From assembly GCF_019059575.1 (NCBI RefSeq), contig NW_024881538.1, positions 248,001 to 312,000 of the forward strand: a DNA stretch of 64,000 bases. Reading direction: 5' to 3'. The notes below the pieces were generated by a model, which saw only the letters and a program-made list of their open reading frames with translations, was not told the DNA's origin and made no database searches. Both the position numbers and the translations under genes were made by a program. The DNA comes from Amphibalanus amphitrite. Its lineage: Eukaryota; Arthropoda; Thecostraca; Balanomorpha; Balanidae. Positions 33,236 to 45,520 of this stretch are shown here, one piece after another (position 1 is the stretch's first letter; each line of letters starts with the position of its first letter).

Positions 33236-36031
33236 ATGACCCACCACGCCATCCATAATGTAAAAGTGCTGCAGTGGAATGTTAGGGGAATCCTGGGCAA
33301 TTGGGCGGAAGCCAAACAGGCCCTTCTGGCATCAGAAACATCTGTTATGTGCATTCAGGAAACTCATCTAAAACCCGGGGACCCATACAATCTAAATTTG
33401 ACATCCTTCACTTTCATCAGAAAAGATTCAACACTAGTCTCAGGAATTAGAAGAGGTGGCGTAGGAACATACATCAAAAACAACTTGCCTTATCGAGAAA
33501 TAGACACAAATAGTACTTTAGACATCCAAGCTATCGAGATCAAAACAACACAGAGTTTCATCACAATTGTAAATTTTTACGCTTCACCATCAATAGATTT
33601 TCCAAAATTCTTAAACGATTTAGAATCAACAATCAGCAGTATTTCCACCCCCATCTTACTAATCGGTGACGTAAATGCGCACCACCCACTTTGGGACCAT
33701 AACCAAGAGACACCAAACACCAAAGGCCACATATTTAATGAACTCATGGATAAGCTTAGCTTGGTTGTCCTCAATGATGGATCCCCAACATTCCCTGCAG
33801 CACGGCACCAAAACACAGACAGCACTCCGGACATTTCAGCAGTGTCACCATCCTTGGCACTATCCTCTTCTTGGGAAACAAATCCAGACCCCTATTTTTC
33901 CGACCACCGACCCATCCTAATATCCTTGGGACAAACATCACCCTCTCTCCCTTCAGCTAAAAGATTTAACCTAAAAAGAGCTAACTGGGAAGCCTACAGA
34001 AATACACTGGAACACCAAAGCTTCACAGAACACACAGTAGAACAGTTCACACAGCACATCACCAAGACAGCAGAACAACATATCCCCTACACTAATACAC
34101 AACACCGACGCCCTAAATCAGTACCCTGGTGGAATTATGATTGCACTCGGGCTATTACCTTTAGAAACACTGCGAGACACCGATTTGAAAAAACACGATC
34201 AGAAGAAGACTTTATTATTTACAAAAGAGCCAAGGCTAGGTGCAAAAGAATTATCAAAGAAGCAAAGCGCAAAAGCTTCGAAGAATTTGCAAACAATTTT
34301 AACAGATTCACCCCTCTATCAAAAATATGGCAAACTATCAAGGCCTTTAAAGGTAATAAAACAACTACCAAAAAAGCGATAGAAATAGTCCACAACAACA
34401 ACAAGTACACTTCCCCAAACGAAATAGCAAACCAATTCGCGGAACATTATCTACAGGTATCCTCACAAATACCCGCTCCTGTTCCTCGTCCTATCCCAAT
34501 CAGTACACAAGATTCCCAAATTTATAATGTCCCCTTTACCATGTCAGAATTAGAAGACTCTATCAAATCAACAGGAAACAGCTCCCCGGGTCCAGACCAG
34601 ATCCCTTACCCTTTCTACCAGCAACTAGGCCCAAAAACTAGACTAGCTCTCTTAAAAGCATTAAACCACTCCTTTACTTTTCATGCCTACCCAAAAAGCT
34701 GGTTCCACGCCCACATTATCCCTATCCTAAAACCCAACAAAAATCCAAACCTCCTTGAAAGCTATCGACCTATCTCTCTAACAAACACAATCCACAAACT
34801 TTTTGAACGAATCATTAAAAACAGACTGATTTATCACCTACAAAAGCACAATCTAATCAGTAAATACCAAAGCGGATTTCTCCCAGGACGAAGCACTTTA
34901 GACAACCTTATCCAAATCACTTCCGACATTAAATACTCATTTGACTCCCAACAGTATACTGCGGCAGCCTTTTTAGATTTAAAAAACGCCTACGACACAC
35001 TAAACATAGAAGCTCTTCTAGATTTCCTTAACTCCAACTTCAGCGGTCACCTCCTTCACTACTTAACGACATACCTCACTCAAAGAACCTTCCAAGTTAA
35101 ATATCTCGAAACCCTCTCTTCCGTCAAAACCCCCACATCCGGACTTATGCAAGGATCAATCCTAAGCCCGATCCTCTTTATCCTAGCCCTCAATTCAAAA
35201 CTAAGCCAGGTCCCAAGCCCTGCTAAAATGTCACTTTTTGCCGACGACATTACCATTTGGTCATCCAATCAATCCCCCAATACCGCACTAAAATACACCC
35301 AACAAGCCCTAGACCACATCACCAATGCCCTTAAACCATTAAACCTACACATATCCAGTGAAAAATCCCAAAGCGTCATTTTCAGCCGAAGAAAACCTCT
35401 CAACCCTCTACCCCTAACCGTTAACAGTTCAATAATTAAAATAACAGACACCGCAAAATTACTAGGCATCACACTAGATCGTGGCTTTACCTTTCTCCCA
35501 CACATTAAAATTATTGCAGCCAAAGCCTCACGACGAATTAACATATTAAAAGCCCTCGCAGGAACCGACTTTGGAGGTGACCGGAAAACTCTTGTAAAAT
35601 TATATTCATCACTCATTAGGCCCATGCTAGAATACGGCTCAATTATATTCGAAAACACAGCAAAAACACATTTAAAAAGATTAGACACAATTCAAAACAC
35701 CTGTATTAGAATATCAACAGCAGCATTTAAAACCACCCCAATCGAGGCCCTGGAAATTTACAATAACATTGAACCTTTAGCAGAAAGAAGGTCGATAGCT
35801 TTCACTAAATACTTTTCCAAAATTCAATCTATCCCAAACCACCCCTGCACTCCTATCATTAAATTCAGATCCTTCCTCTCCAAGCATAAAGAACAAAAAC
35901 GCATTTCATACGGATCCCGACTCAAAACACTTATGCGAAAATACGACTTAACACTGCCTCAACCAAAAATACTCAAGCCGGTGGCGTGGTGGACCTATCC
36001 TCAATCAACACTCCACCTTCTACTGGAATAA
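33236..36031 (+). CDS. I-like LINE ORF2: endonuclease and reverse transcriptase
   Basis: 931 codons. The N-terminal AP-like endonuclease shows QWNVRG, QETH, GDVNAHHPLW, STPDIS and SDHRPI (about residues 10-230). The reverse transcriptase (about 430-730) shows SYRPISLTN, GFLPGRSTLDN, the motif A aspartate in FLDLKNAYDT, GLMQGSILSP and the catalytic FADDITIW. All visible catalytic residues are intact. ORF1 ends 190 bases upstream. The frame stops at TAA 36029-36031, but RNase H continues in the same frame straight after it, so this stop is a nonsense mutation or a readthrough site rather than the natural end. Confidence 0.93.
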   Translation: MTHHAIHNVKVLQWNVRGILGNWAEAKQALLASETSVMCIQETHLKPGDPYNLNLTSFTFIRKDSTLVSGIRRGGVGTYIKNNLPYREIDTNSTLDIQAIEIKTTQSFITIVNFYASPSIDFPKFLNDLESTISSISTPILLIGDVNAHHPLWDHNQETPNTKGHIFNELMDKLSLVVLNDGSPTFPAARHQNTDSTPDISAVSPSLALSSSWETNPDPYFSDHRPILISLGQTSPSLPSAKRFNLKRANWEAYRNTLEHQSFTEHTVEQFTQHITKTAEQHIPYTNTQHRRPKSVPWWNYDCTRAITFRNTARHRFEKTRSEEDFIIYKRAKARCKRIIKEAKRKSFEEFANNFNRFTPLSKIWQTIKAFKGNKTTTKKAIEIVHNNNKYTSPNEIANQFAEHYLQVSSQIPAPVPRPIPISTQDSQIYNVPFTMSELEDSIKSTGNSSPGPDQIPYPFYQQLGPKTRLALLKALNHSFTFHAYPKSWFHAHIIPILKPNKNPNLLESYRPISLTNTIHKLFERIIKNRLIYHLQKHNLISKYQSGFLPGRSTLDNLIQITSDIKYSFDSQQYTAAAFLDLKNAYDTLNIEALLDFLNSNFSGHLLHYLTTYLTQRTFQVKYLETLSSVKTPTSGLMQGSILSPILFILALNSKLSQVPSPAKMSLFADDITIWSSNQSPNTALKYTQQALDHITNALKPLNLHISSEKSQSVIFSRRKPLNPLPLTVNSSIIKITDTAKLLGITLDRGFTFLPHIKIIAAKASRRINILKALAGTDFGGDRKTLVKLYSSLIRPMLEYGSIIFENTAKTHLKRLDTIQNTCIRISTAAFKTTPIEALEIYNNIEPLAERRSIAFTKYFSKIQSIPNHPCTPIIKFRSFLSKHKEQKRISYGSRLKTLMRKYDLTLPQPKILKPVAWWTYPQSTLHLLLE

Positions 36032-36950
36032 AAAAAGACCGACTACTCTCCTCACGAAATCCAAGCACTTCATAACTCCTTCCTGGCGCTCTACCCCAAC
36101 CACAACCTCTTTTATACAGACGGCTCAAAAAACACAACCACAAACAAAACAGGCGCAGCAGCTGTGAGGCAAGCCAGAGGCACGGTAACAACGGCGTTAA
36201 AAGAGAGACTGCCAGGATCAACGTCAATATTCTCCGCGGAGCTATACGCTATCCTGGCAGTCTTCACCATTATTAAGCATGAAAACTTAAAAAAATGTCA
36301 TAATCATTTCGGATTCCCTATCAGCCCTCCAATCAATACACCCAAAATATGTTACAACTCACCCACTAATATGGAGAATTGTCCAAATCCAAAATTCGCT
36401 TTCTCAACTACCAAAATTTCTATGGATCCCCTCCCACTGCGGTATACCCCTTAACGAAAAAGCCGACCAACTTGCAAAAGAGGCCCTAGATCTCCCACAC
36501 CCTGCAAAAATCCCATCATCAACAACAGAATTTTACTCAAAACTAAAAGAAAAGAGTAAAATCAAAAGACAACAAAAATGGGACAATGCACAAACATTCT
36601 TCAGAACTATTCACCCTAAAATTGACCCTTGGTCATCAATCAATCTAAGCTCTAGAAAAGAGGAAAAACTAATCGCAAGACTACGTTTTGGCCACACAAA
36701 ATTAACACACTCCTTTACCTTTCTAGATGAAAATCCACCGCAATGCCCAACTTGCAATATCCAAATAACAGTAAAACACATGATCTTAAATTGTCAAGAT
36801 TACAACCGAGAAAGACAACCATTAATAGATTACTGTAATAGAAATAATATCTCCTTTAACCTGCCAAATGTCCTTGGGGACAATTATCCCCAGTTACTAA
36901 ATTACCTCTTAGACTTTTTATCTAAAACAGGACTAGAAAATCAAGTATAA
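36032..36950 (+). pseudogene. LINE RNase H and C-terminal remnant, separated by a stop and a frameshift
   Basis: Directly after the ORF2 stop, and in the same frame, NLFYTDGSKN and FSAELYAILAV give the first Asp and the Glu of RNase H. At an A run near 36290-36296 the frame shifts by one base; the continuation reads VIIISDSLSALQSIHP and WIPSHCGIPLNEKADQLAKE, the remaining catalytic Asp and His regions. A cysteine motif (CPTCNIQITVKHMILNC) follows, then a TAA at about 36948-36950. This is the C-terminal part of the ORF2 polyprotein. Confidence 0.85.
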
Positions 36951-37499
36951 GAATACAGAAAACAGTCTTCCTCTACTAAGAGGAAAGACATGTTATAAAT
37001 AACTTTCTGACACCACGGCACATTCACGCGATGTGCCGCAAGGTGACAGAAAGTCAATCATCCCTCCTCTCAAAAAGGCTAGAGAGGAGAGAAATGTATT
37101 GAAGATTACCCATCCAATCAAGCTACCATTAGTAAGCTGCTATGATCTCACTCCGTACTATTAACTTTGAAGCATCATTCTATTCCTGACTTGGCCATCA
37201 TCCTCGCGCATCAGCATCCGCTCGCGAAACATCCCCACACTGCCCGTGCTCCACCAAGAGGCGTCCAGGGTCTCGCGTTCGTCTACCTCGTGCAGCCCCG
37301 CTGCAGGGGAGGGGACGCTTTATTGGCTCCTCGGGCGTGTTGAGACAGGGGGAGTGAGGGGCTGCGGAGGAGGAGGGCCGGTGCAGGCCCAGAGACGCCC
37401 GCCGGTGTCGACCAGATGTGTGTGTATTCGCGCAGCAACACGCGGGAGCCGGTAAGAGATAAACAGCAGTCATCACTCCCACACCCTCCTTCGCTGCTC

Positions 37500-37620
37500 C
37501 CTGTGGCGAGGCTGGGCTCGGACGTTCTGGAACGGGACTGGACGGGGCTGGGACAGTCTGGGACGGGACTCAGACGGTCTGGGACGGGACTGGGACGGTG
37601 TGGGACGAGACCAGTGTGGC
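37500..37620. repeat. GGGACGG-type minisatellite
   Basis: Variants of GGTCTGGGACGGGACT and GGGACTGGGACGG recur for about 100 bases. The surrounding 36951-37779 shows no other feature. Confidence 0.6.
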
Positions 37621-37779
37621 AGTGACGCCTGTAATACGACCTACACTACGGCGGTGTCTGGCCAGCTCGTGTCCCTTTTGGGATGGGCCTCGGACTCGGC
37701 GTGCGTTTGATAAGTGTTTTGGTAAAATTATTATGGATTTTCTTATGAAGTGGTCCTAAATGTAGCGGTGTAATTGATG

Positions 37780-38066
37780 AATGGAGTTGTTCCTTCACCT
37801 ACCGGCTGCTAATGGATGTAGAATAAACCTTTTTCTGGATCTAGCTACACCCTTATCTGCAGGCCACCACTGGATGCAGCAGTACCCATGCTTGATATAT
37901 CTGCACCCTCACCTGCAGGCTGCAGGCCACCGCTGGATGCAAGTGTACCACTGCTGGATGGAGCTGTACCCTGATCTGTAGGCCCCTGCTGGATGTACTC
38001 GTACCCTCACCTGCGGGCCGCTGCTGGATGTAGCTGTACCACTGCAGGATGTACCTGCACCCTCAC
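37780..38066. repeat. Tandem copies of the paxillin LD2-exon donor junction
   Basis: On the - strand the exon end CTACATCCAGCAGCGGCCCG followed by CAG and GTGAGGGT is repeated downstream. One copy, ending at 38011, is identical across the whole junction including GTGAGGGT. Another keeps CTGCAG/GTGAGGGTGCAG at 37913. At least five more diverged CATCCAGCAG-GG units reach about 37790, some with GATAAGG or GATCAGG instead of GTGAGG. Confidence 0.88.
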
Positions 38067-38238
38067 CTGCGGGCCGCTGCTGGATGTAGCTGCCGTTGTA
38101 GCGCGCCTCGTTGAGGTCGTACAGCAGCGTGTCCAGCTCCTGCAGGTTGTTGCCGACCGGTGACCGGTACTCGCGCGGTGGAGACGCCTCCCGCGGGAAG
38201 TGCCGCTTCGTCTCCGAGACCGTCTCCGAATACATGTT
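38067..38238 (-). CDS. PXN: Paxillin exon: LD2 motif
   Basis: 57 codons plus one base. It encodes NMYSETVSETKRHFPREASP, PREYRSPVGNNLQELDTLLY, DLNEARYNGSYIQQRPA and a final G that becomes Asp at the next exon. NLQELDTLLYDLNEA is the LD2 motif (FAK and vinculin binding in vertebrates). YRSP fits the YxxP Crk-SH2 pattern, an inference. The acceptor is GTTTCAG (AG at 38240-38239) and the donor GCAG/GTGAGG at 38067/38066. The last 28 coding bases are the founder of the adjacent intronic array. Confidence 0.93.
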
Positions 38239-41200
38239 CTGAAACACAGAAAAGGACAGCCGTTAACCGCGGTGTTTTTTTTTTTTGTCGCCTTTTCAAT
38301 AGTGACGACGGTGCTGATAACCTTGGTAGGTGAAATAACAAGTAGGAACGTTTATGTACAAGGTCTCTCGTTTTTCCAACACATGCACGCCATTGTTTGT
38401 TCAGTTCATTGAGTCCCTGATGACTCAAAGCGCTATGGACCGCTAGCATCTTGGTGTGCGCGGCAAAAGCTATCGCTCATGAACCACGATCACATCAGTG
38501 TCCGATGAAGACCGTCATCCGACTGCGGGTGCTGACGGCTGTCACCGCACGTGACATCACCTCCTGATACTCTCCTCCCACATACATCAGCCGACGTCAC
38601 TGATCAGCGGTCGCCTGACATCATTTCCTGCCCGCTACACACAGCCAGACAAACAGGCAGAGCCGCAGAAACCACAGACAGGCCCAGACCACTGACTTCC
38701 GACCGCATCTACCACCACCGGTACAGACTGCATGCTCTAAACCGCAGACCAGAACCACAAGCCATCCAGTTCGGCAGACACTGACCAGGGGCACCTACGT
38801 CTTCCACATCGCAGGCTGGGGAGATCAGATCCTTCCGGTAATCGGACGAAGAACCGGTCAAAATTAGTGAAAACACTTATACCAAAGTCACTAATTTTCC
38901 AGCTAGCAGAGTGGGAAGCTGCCGCTTCTAGCCAGACTGACATCGGGGGGTACCGTGGGCAGACAAACGGGTCCTGAGGGTGACTTATCGCCATCCCGGC
39001 AAAACTATGTATACTCGCTAGCCAGTTCATCCACACATTGCAGGGTGCCTTGCCGCCCTCCACCGCCCCCTCTACCGCCCCCTCTACCGCCCACCGGCGG
39101 CGCACCTACCGCCGCATTACATCACACTGCTGTCAAAACCTGTCTGCCACCGGAATCCTCCGGTCGAGTTGGACGGTGAGTCAGATGTGGGAAGGGTGAG
39201 TGGGAAGGAGCGGTTAGCAAGCAGCTGGTGTGTGGTTATGAGATGCTGCGCTTGGACGAGCGAGCCAGCAAGGGCAGAGATGAATGGTCTGAAGCAACTC
39301 GAGTTGGCATTACCTCGTGTATGACTAGAAATGGGGAAAGCAGGAATAATTAACAGGAATGAGAGTCCTGATGGGGAAGCAGCTGTGTTTCGTTTCCAGC
39401 CTGTGTGTGCTGAATTTCAGTGGACGAAGCAGCGAGGGGAGGCGGAGTGGCGACGCCTGTGCAAACGGGCGACATCCGGGCACGGAACCACAGGCACGGC
39501 ACTGGACGTGCTACGTTCACAGCACATGGGTCCAGCGTTGGGTTTAACGCTGCAGGTTCAAAATTCAAATCAAGCGACTTGGCATATCGCTAGACACATT
39601 GCTCGATCCGTCATGCACTTATGGCTCGTTATCTGGATCCAGTGCCGGATATATCTCTCGGAAATCACCTTGATCCAATGTTTGGATCCACATGTTCAGT
39701 TCACACGTGTCCAGCCCCAGTATCCAGTATCCACCGTCTGTGTCCATGAGCTCCACACTACTTATCTAGGGACGGAAGAGCGGCACCGCCATCCAGCTCA
39801 ACACAGCGGTCAGGGCCCAGGGGTCACAAGAAGCGGTCGTTCCCATGAGGCTAATGACGCGGTATACTCGTATCGGCCCTCTCGGCGCATACCAACACGG
39901 TAGACCGGCTCGAATAACTGCCTCGAAACCATAACTACGCCACCACAGTGGCTGCAACGCTGACATCAGCGAATAGCTCAAACCAATAGCAGTTGGAACC
40001 TGACCAATCACAAATTCTTGCCTTCCAGTCATGTTGTTACGAATGCTACGCCAGGGTATGTAAGCTTCAGGTAAGCAAGTGTGATCAACTGGGTTTGTTC
40101 TCAGCCGTCCTTGTCTTGTCTTTTGGCTCAGCTAGCGTCCCATGACTATCCCGAGAACACACCACAAGGCGCCGTCCCGGACCATAAACCGCCAGAGCCC
40201 TGGCCTTGCACCGGTTAACGTCTGCACTGCTGCAGCTGCCAGCCTGCTGTTGCTGCTTTTGTTGACGGTTAATGAGGCGGCGGCATCTGCTAAAGAACAG
40301 AGCCTCCGCCGCTGCAGTTATGCGGAGGCAAAACAGCAACGATTAATTGCGCCTGTAATTCGTGGGAACTGCTTAGTCATATCAAGACGATTTTCTCAGG
40401 GAAGGATCTGGCTGCAGGAATAAACTGCCTGACGCTAGCAAGAAGATGCTGTGATGCTGGGACATGATATGCAAGTCTACGACCCAAACGAAAATTATAA
40501 TTTTTGAATTGGGCTTAGTTCCAATCATATGGAAGCTACTCTGAATAATCAGCTCCGGCGGTAACAGGCTCCACTTGTCAGTTAAGGCACAGAAACACCA
40601 CCTTCGGTTCACACCTACCCATGAGGTGGTTTTCTCAGATGACACCCACCCTTACAATTTCACCACAGTATTTGACAATCTCCCACCACCCACATCCTTC
40701 GCCTGCTGCCTCAGATGTTTAGGCCACACCGGTCCACGTCCGCCGGGGCCGCGGCGGCGCTGGTGAAATGCCCCAGCTGCGGAAACCACCATAGACGGCC
40801 ACCCACCCACCCGGGAGGCCGGATATGGATCCATCACGGGCACATGGGAATTGGAAAGCAGACGGCCGGCCCTGTCTGCTGTGGTCACCACCGACGCGCC
40901 GGCGTGGGAGTCGAGCCCGTATGCCGGTCTGAATCAGGGCGCTCAGTTGGGAGTGTTGACTCCCGAGTCGGCAGCTGAGTCGGAGTCAGGGGAGGGTGCC
41001 GGTAGAGGCGTTGACTAAGACTGGAACTGACGGGTGGGGACAGCGGATGGTAAACACTGAATAGACCCAGCCTGGGAGGCTGTGTGAGACGATGGAAGCC
41101 GGCTGGAGCCTGGGAAGGATATATCAGGGGAGCGAGCAAGGCACTATATACCGGAGCGAGAAGGAACTGGGCTGGGAGAGGCGCCGTTCGGCACTGCTAT

Positions 41201-42362
41201 GCCGTTTAACAAAAGCGGGAAGGACGTCAAAGTCTGAAACTAGGGCGACGATGGAGTACCTACATGGACAGGTGAATATGAAATGGGCCTAACCGGGCAC
41301 GTCAATGTGGATGTGATGTGAATTGTGAAATGATTAAAAACATGTGAATTGTATAGCCATTTTGACGACTTGCAGGGTAACAGCCTACTCGCACTGTCCT
41401 CATGTGGGCGTTGTGTGGCGCACTGTAGCTGATCGTATTTATCACGTGATGACAGCGAGTGGGAGGACATATCGTGCAGGACATATCGCGCCACAGGACA
41501 CGGTCCAGCAATAACTCCATACGGCGGCGATGAGCTGCTGTAAATACCATCCAACGACATTCATTGTAATGGAATGTCGCGCAATCTTCATTTTAGCGAG
41601 CCCCCACCAGTTCACAACCTATTAGCGAGTGTACCAGCCATGAACCTTGAGCTTCCTGTAGCTGGATGTAAAATATGTGTCATGATCCAGCCTTTTTTCC
41701 GCAGAGGCAATCGAGGTTCAAATGCACCTAACATGTATAGGAAATGTAAATAACAACTGAAGGCTAATCGTGAGTGAAAACAATGGGATAATAGCTGTAC
41801 CTTTGCTACAGGTAACCGGGGCCGGGGTGATTCTGCTAGATAATTGGTGCAGGCAATCGCAATCAACCAAACCCATATCGGGAGTACTCACGTCATACAA
41901 TGGATCTTACCAACGAAGCCATGCTACAGACTTTTGCCAAAAAACAAACTCTCAGCTAACAATGGGGTAAGTACCACGAACGGCGGCAAGGGTAAGCCAC
42001 CAGAAAATGTAGAGAATGCAATTTCGCAGTCGGCCACACACGACATTAGGCAACTCATCTTCCCAACAGACAAGTATTAGAGAAGAACAGATTGCAAACA
42101 AAGACAGGAGTGTATGTGACGGCTACCGTGCAAAAGCAATAACGTCCAGTGACGTAAGTAGTTTTGAAGCAAGCCGCCAAGGACTTCAGTCTACATAGCG
42201 AATACCTTTGTTCCCACGAACTAATATGGACTGCATCAGCCGGACCATAAAGCACAGCATTCGCAGGGCATTGGCACAACCACCAGAAAATGCTCGCCTC
42301 AACAAATCTAACGTCAGATTTAACGGAAGGCTACTCGCCTCAAAGGCCCAACTCCGTCAGCT
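38239..42362 (-). other. Paxillin intron
   Basis: About 4.1 kb without a supported exon or element. A T run lies at 38274-38286, a CTACCGCCC repeat at 39070-39093, and an ATATATA-type motif near 41141. Open frames here look like chance. Confidence 0.35.
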
Positions 42363-42366
42363 TTAA

Positions 42367-43228
42367 AGGTAGTGTGCCACCTTTGAAAGATTTCCCATTT
42401 TATTTTTCCTAGGATAAGAAGCTTCTGTTTTTACCTAATATCGCAAAAAAAAAATCAAAAATGGGCCTGGAATAGTGCCTTTTTCGCCTAAAAGTTTATC
42501 GGTTTTTAGATATGTATAACAACTGTAGTGGGCTCACCTGCAAACAGGCGTCGGGCAACAATCGCGAATGCGGCGCACTTGTGACAATAAGCAAAGGTCA
42601 TTATAGTGTTACGACCATACGACGTACGGGAATGAGTTATCAGCTGTCTAATCGTAGACAACACAATGTCGAGCCTTTAACTGTAAGCCCGTATTGGTAT
42701 TGTTTCTTTTATTTGGCTGTCGAACATTATTTATGGTTTGAAATATGATTTTATGTAAAATAATTGATATGAAAAAGCCGTCTTATAAGTTATGACCCCA
42801 TTTCACCACACGCAAGTGGCAGAAATGACAATGATCAGCTGACGCATTTTTCTTGGCCGAAGTCAGAGCGCGCGGCCCGACGCACCACGCGTATTTGGAA
42901 ATTCCGACCTCGACGAGCATCAGAAGCCACCTAACAGGCGTGTTCGAAACCGCAGGAGATGATGATGAACGGGTTTATCGAAACTTGATTGGATGAGCAT
43001 ATCGGTAATAGCGATTTCAGTGTGTGCATTTATTGTTCATAGTGGTGTGAAATGTGGTTGGGGTACGACCGACAACCCGTCGGGGCGAATTTCACACTGG
43101 GGTACTCAAAATTGGAAGAACTTAAGACGTTTCCATGAGTTTTGAAGGTATGGATAAGTTCTAAAAATCCGGTTCTCCTTATCTGGGCCATTAACTCCAT
43201 ACGGTCCAAGAAAGCTGGCACACTACCT
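42367..43228. mobile_element. TTAA-flanked TIR element (862 bp)
   Basis: The ends AGGTAGTGTGCCACCTTT and the complement of AGGTAGTGTGCCAGCTTT are inverted and each abuts TTAA (42363-42366 and 43229-43232). TTAA duplication suggests piggyBac-type transposition, but the ends differ from the CCCTCGC family, so it is a separate family. No transposase was seen. Confidence 0.8.
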
Positions 43229-43835
43229 TTAACAGAACGGCAAAGACGCAAACGAAGTTCCGCGCCGTGGATGACGCCCAACTCACCTCAGCCTGATACA
43301 TATCCGTGTCTTGTTACGGCACGTGCCGTCTGACCGTCACACCACCGCCCACGTCACACAGTCCACCTCAGTCAACTCGTAACTACACCAGCTAAGTCAC
43401 AGTCCCCAGTCCCTACAGCTGGCCGCGCGGTCCCCTCTAAGCTCCCTCGCACCCTCACACACTGAGTCACAAGGGCGGCGAGCGGCCACGAGCGGTGCAC
43501 TGGGACTGGAGCGGCGCGGTGAGGTGAGGGGCGGGGCGGGGCGGCCGAACCGGCACGGAATACGGGCCGGGCAGAGGGCGCCACCGGAGCCGGCGGGCCG
43601 GTCTGCTCCGGGCGGGGCTCAGCACTGCAGGGAGGGGGGGGGGGGGAGGTGCTCCACGGTCTGGCTCAGCCGTACGGAGGTGCTACGGAGGGAAGACCTG
43701 AGGATGCTCGGAGAGGCAGAGCTGGCGGGAAGGTGGCGTCGGTCGGGTATATCTCAGCGAAATGGAGCGAGGGATGCTTCAACAGTAGGGTTCATGCAGC
43801 AAGGTGATGGAGAAAGGGAAAAAGGTGGGAAGGAA

Positions 43836-45512
<1,677 letters not shown>

Positions 45513-45520
45513 TTCCGTTC

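Larger units (their letters stand above)
31750..37000 (+). mobile_element. I-like LINE, nearly full length
   Basis: The order is ORF1, ORF2 (endonuclease, reverse transcriptase) and RNase H in one + strand unit of about 5 kb, lying inside a paxillin intron in antisense orientation. RNase H downstream of the reverse transcriptase places it in the I group. Ends are uncertain; no target duplication was identified. It carries one stop codon and at least one frameshift, so this copy is probably dead but fairly young. Confidence 0.85.
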
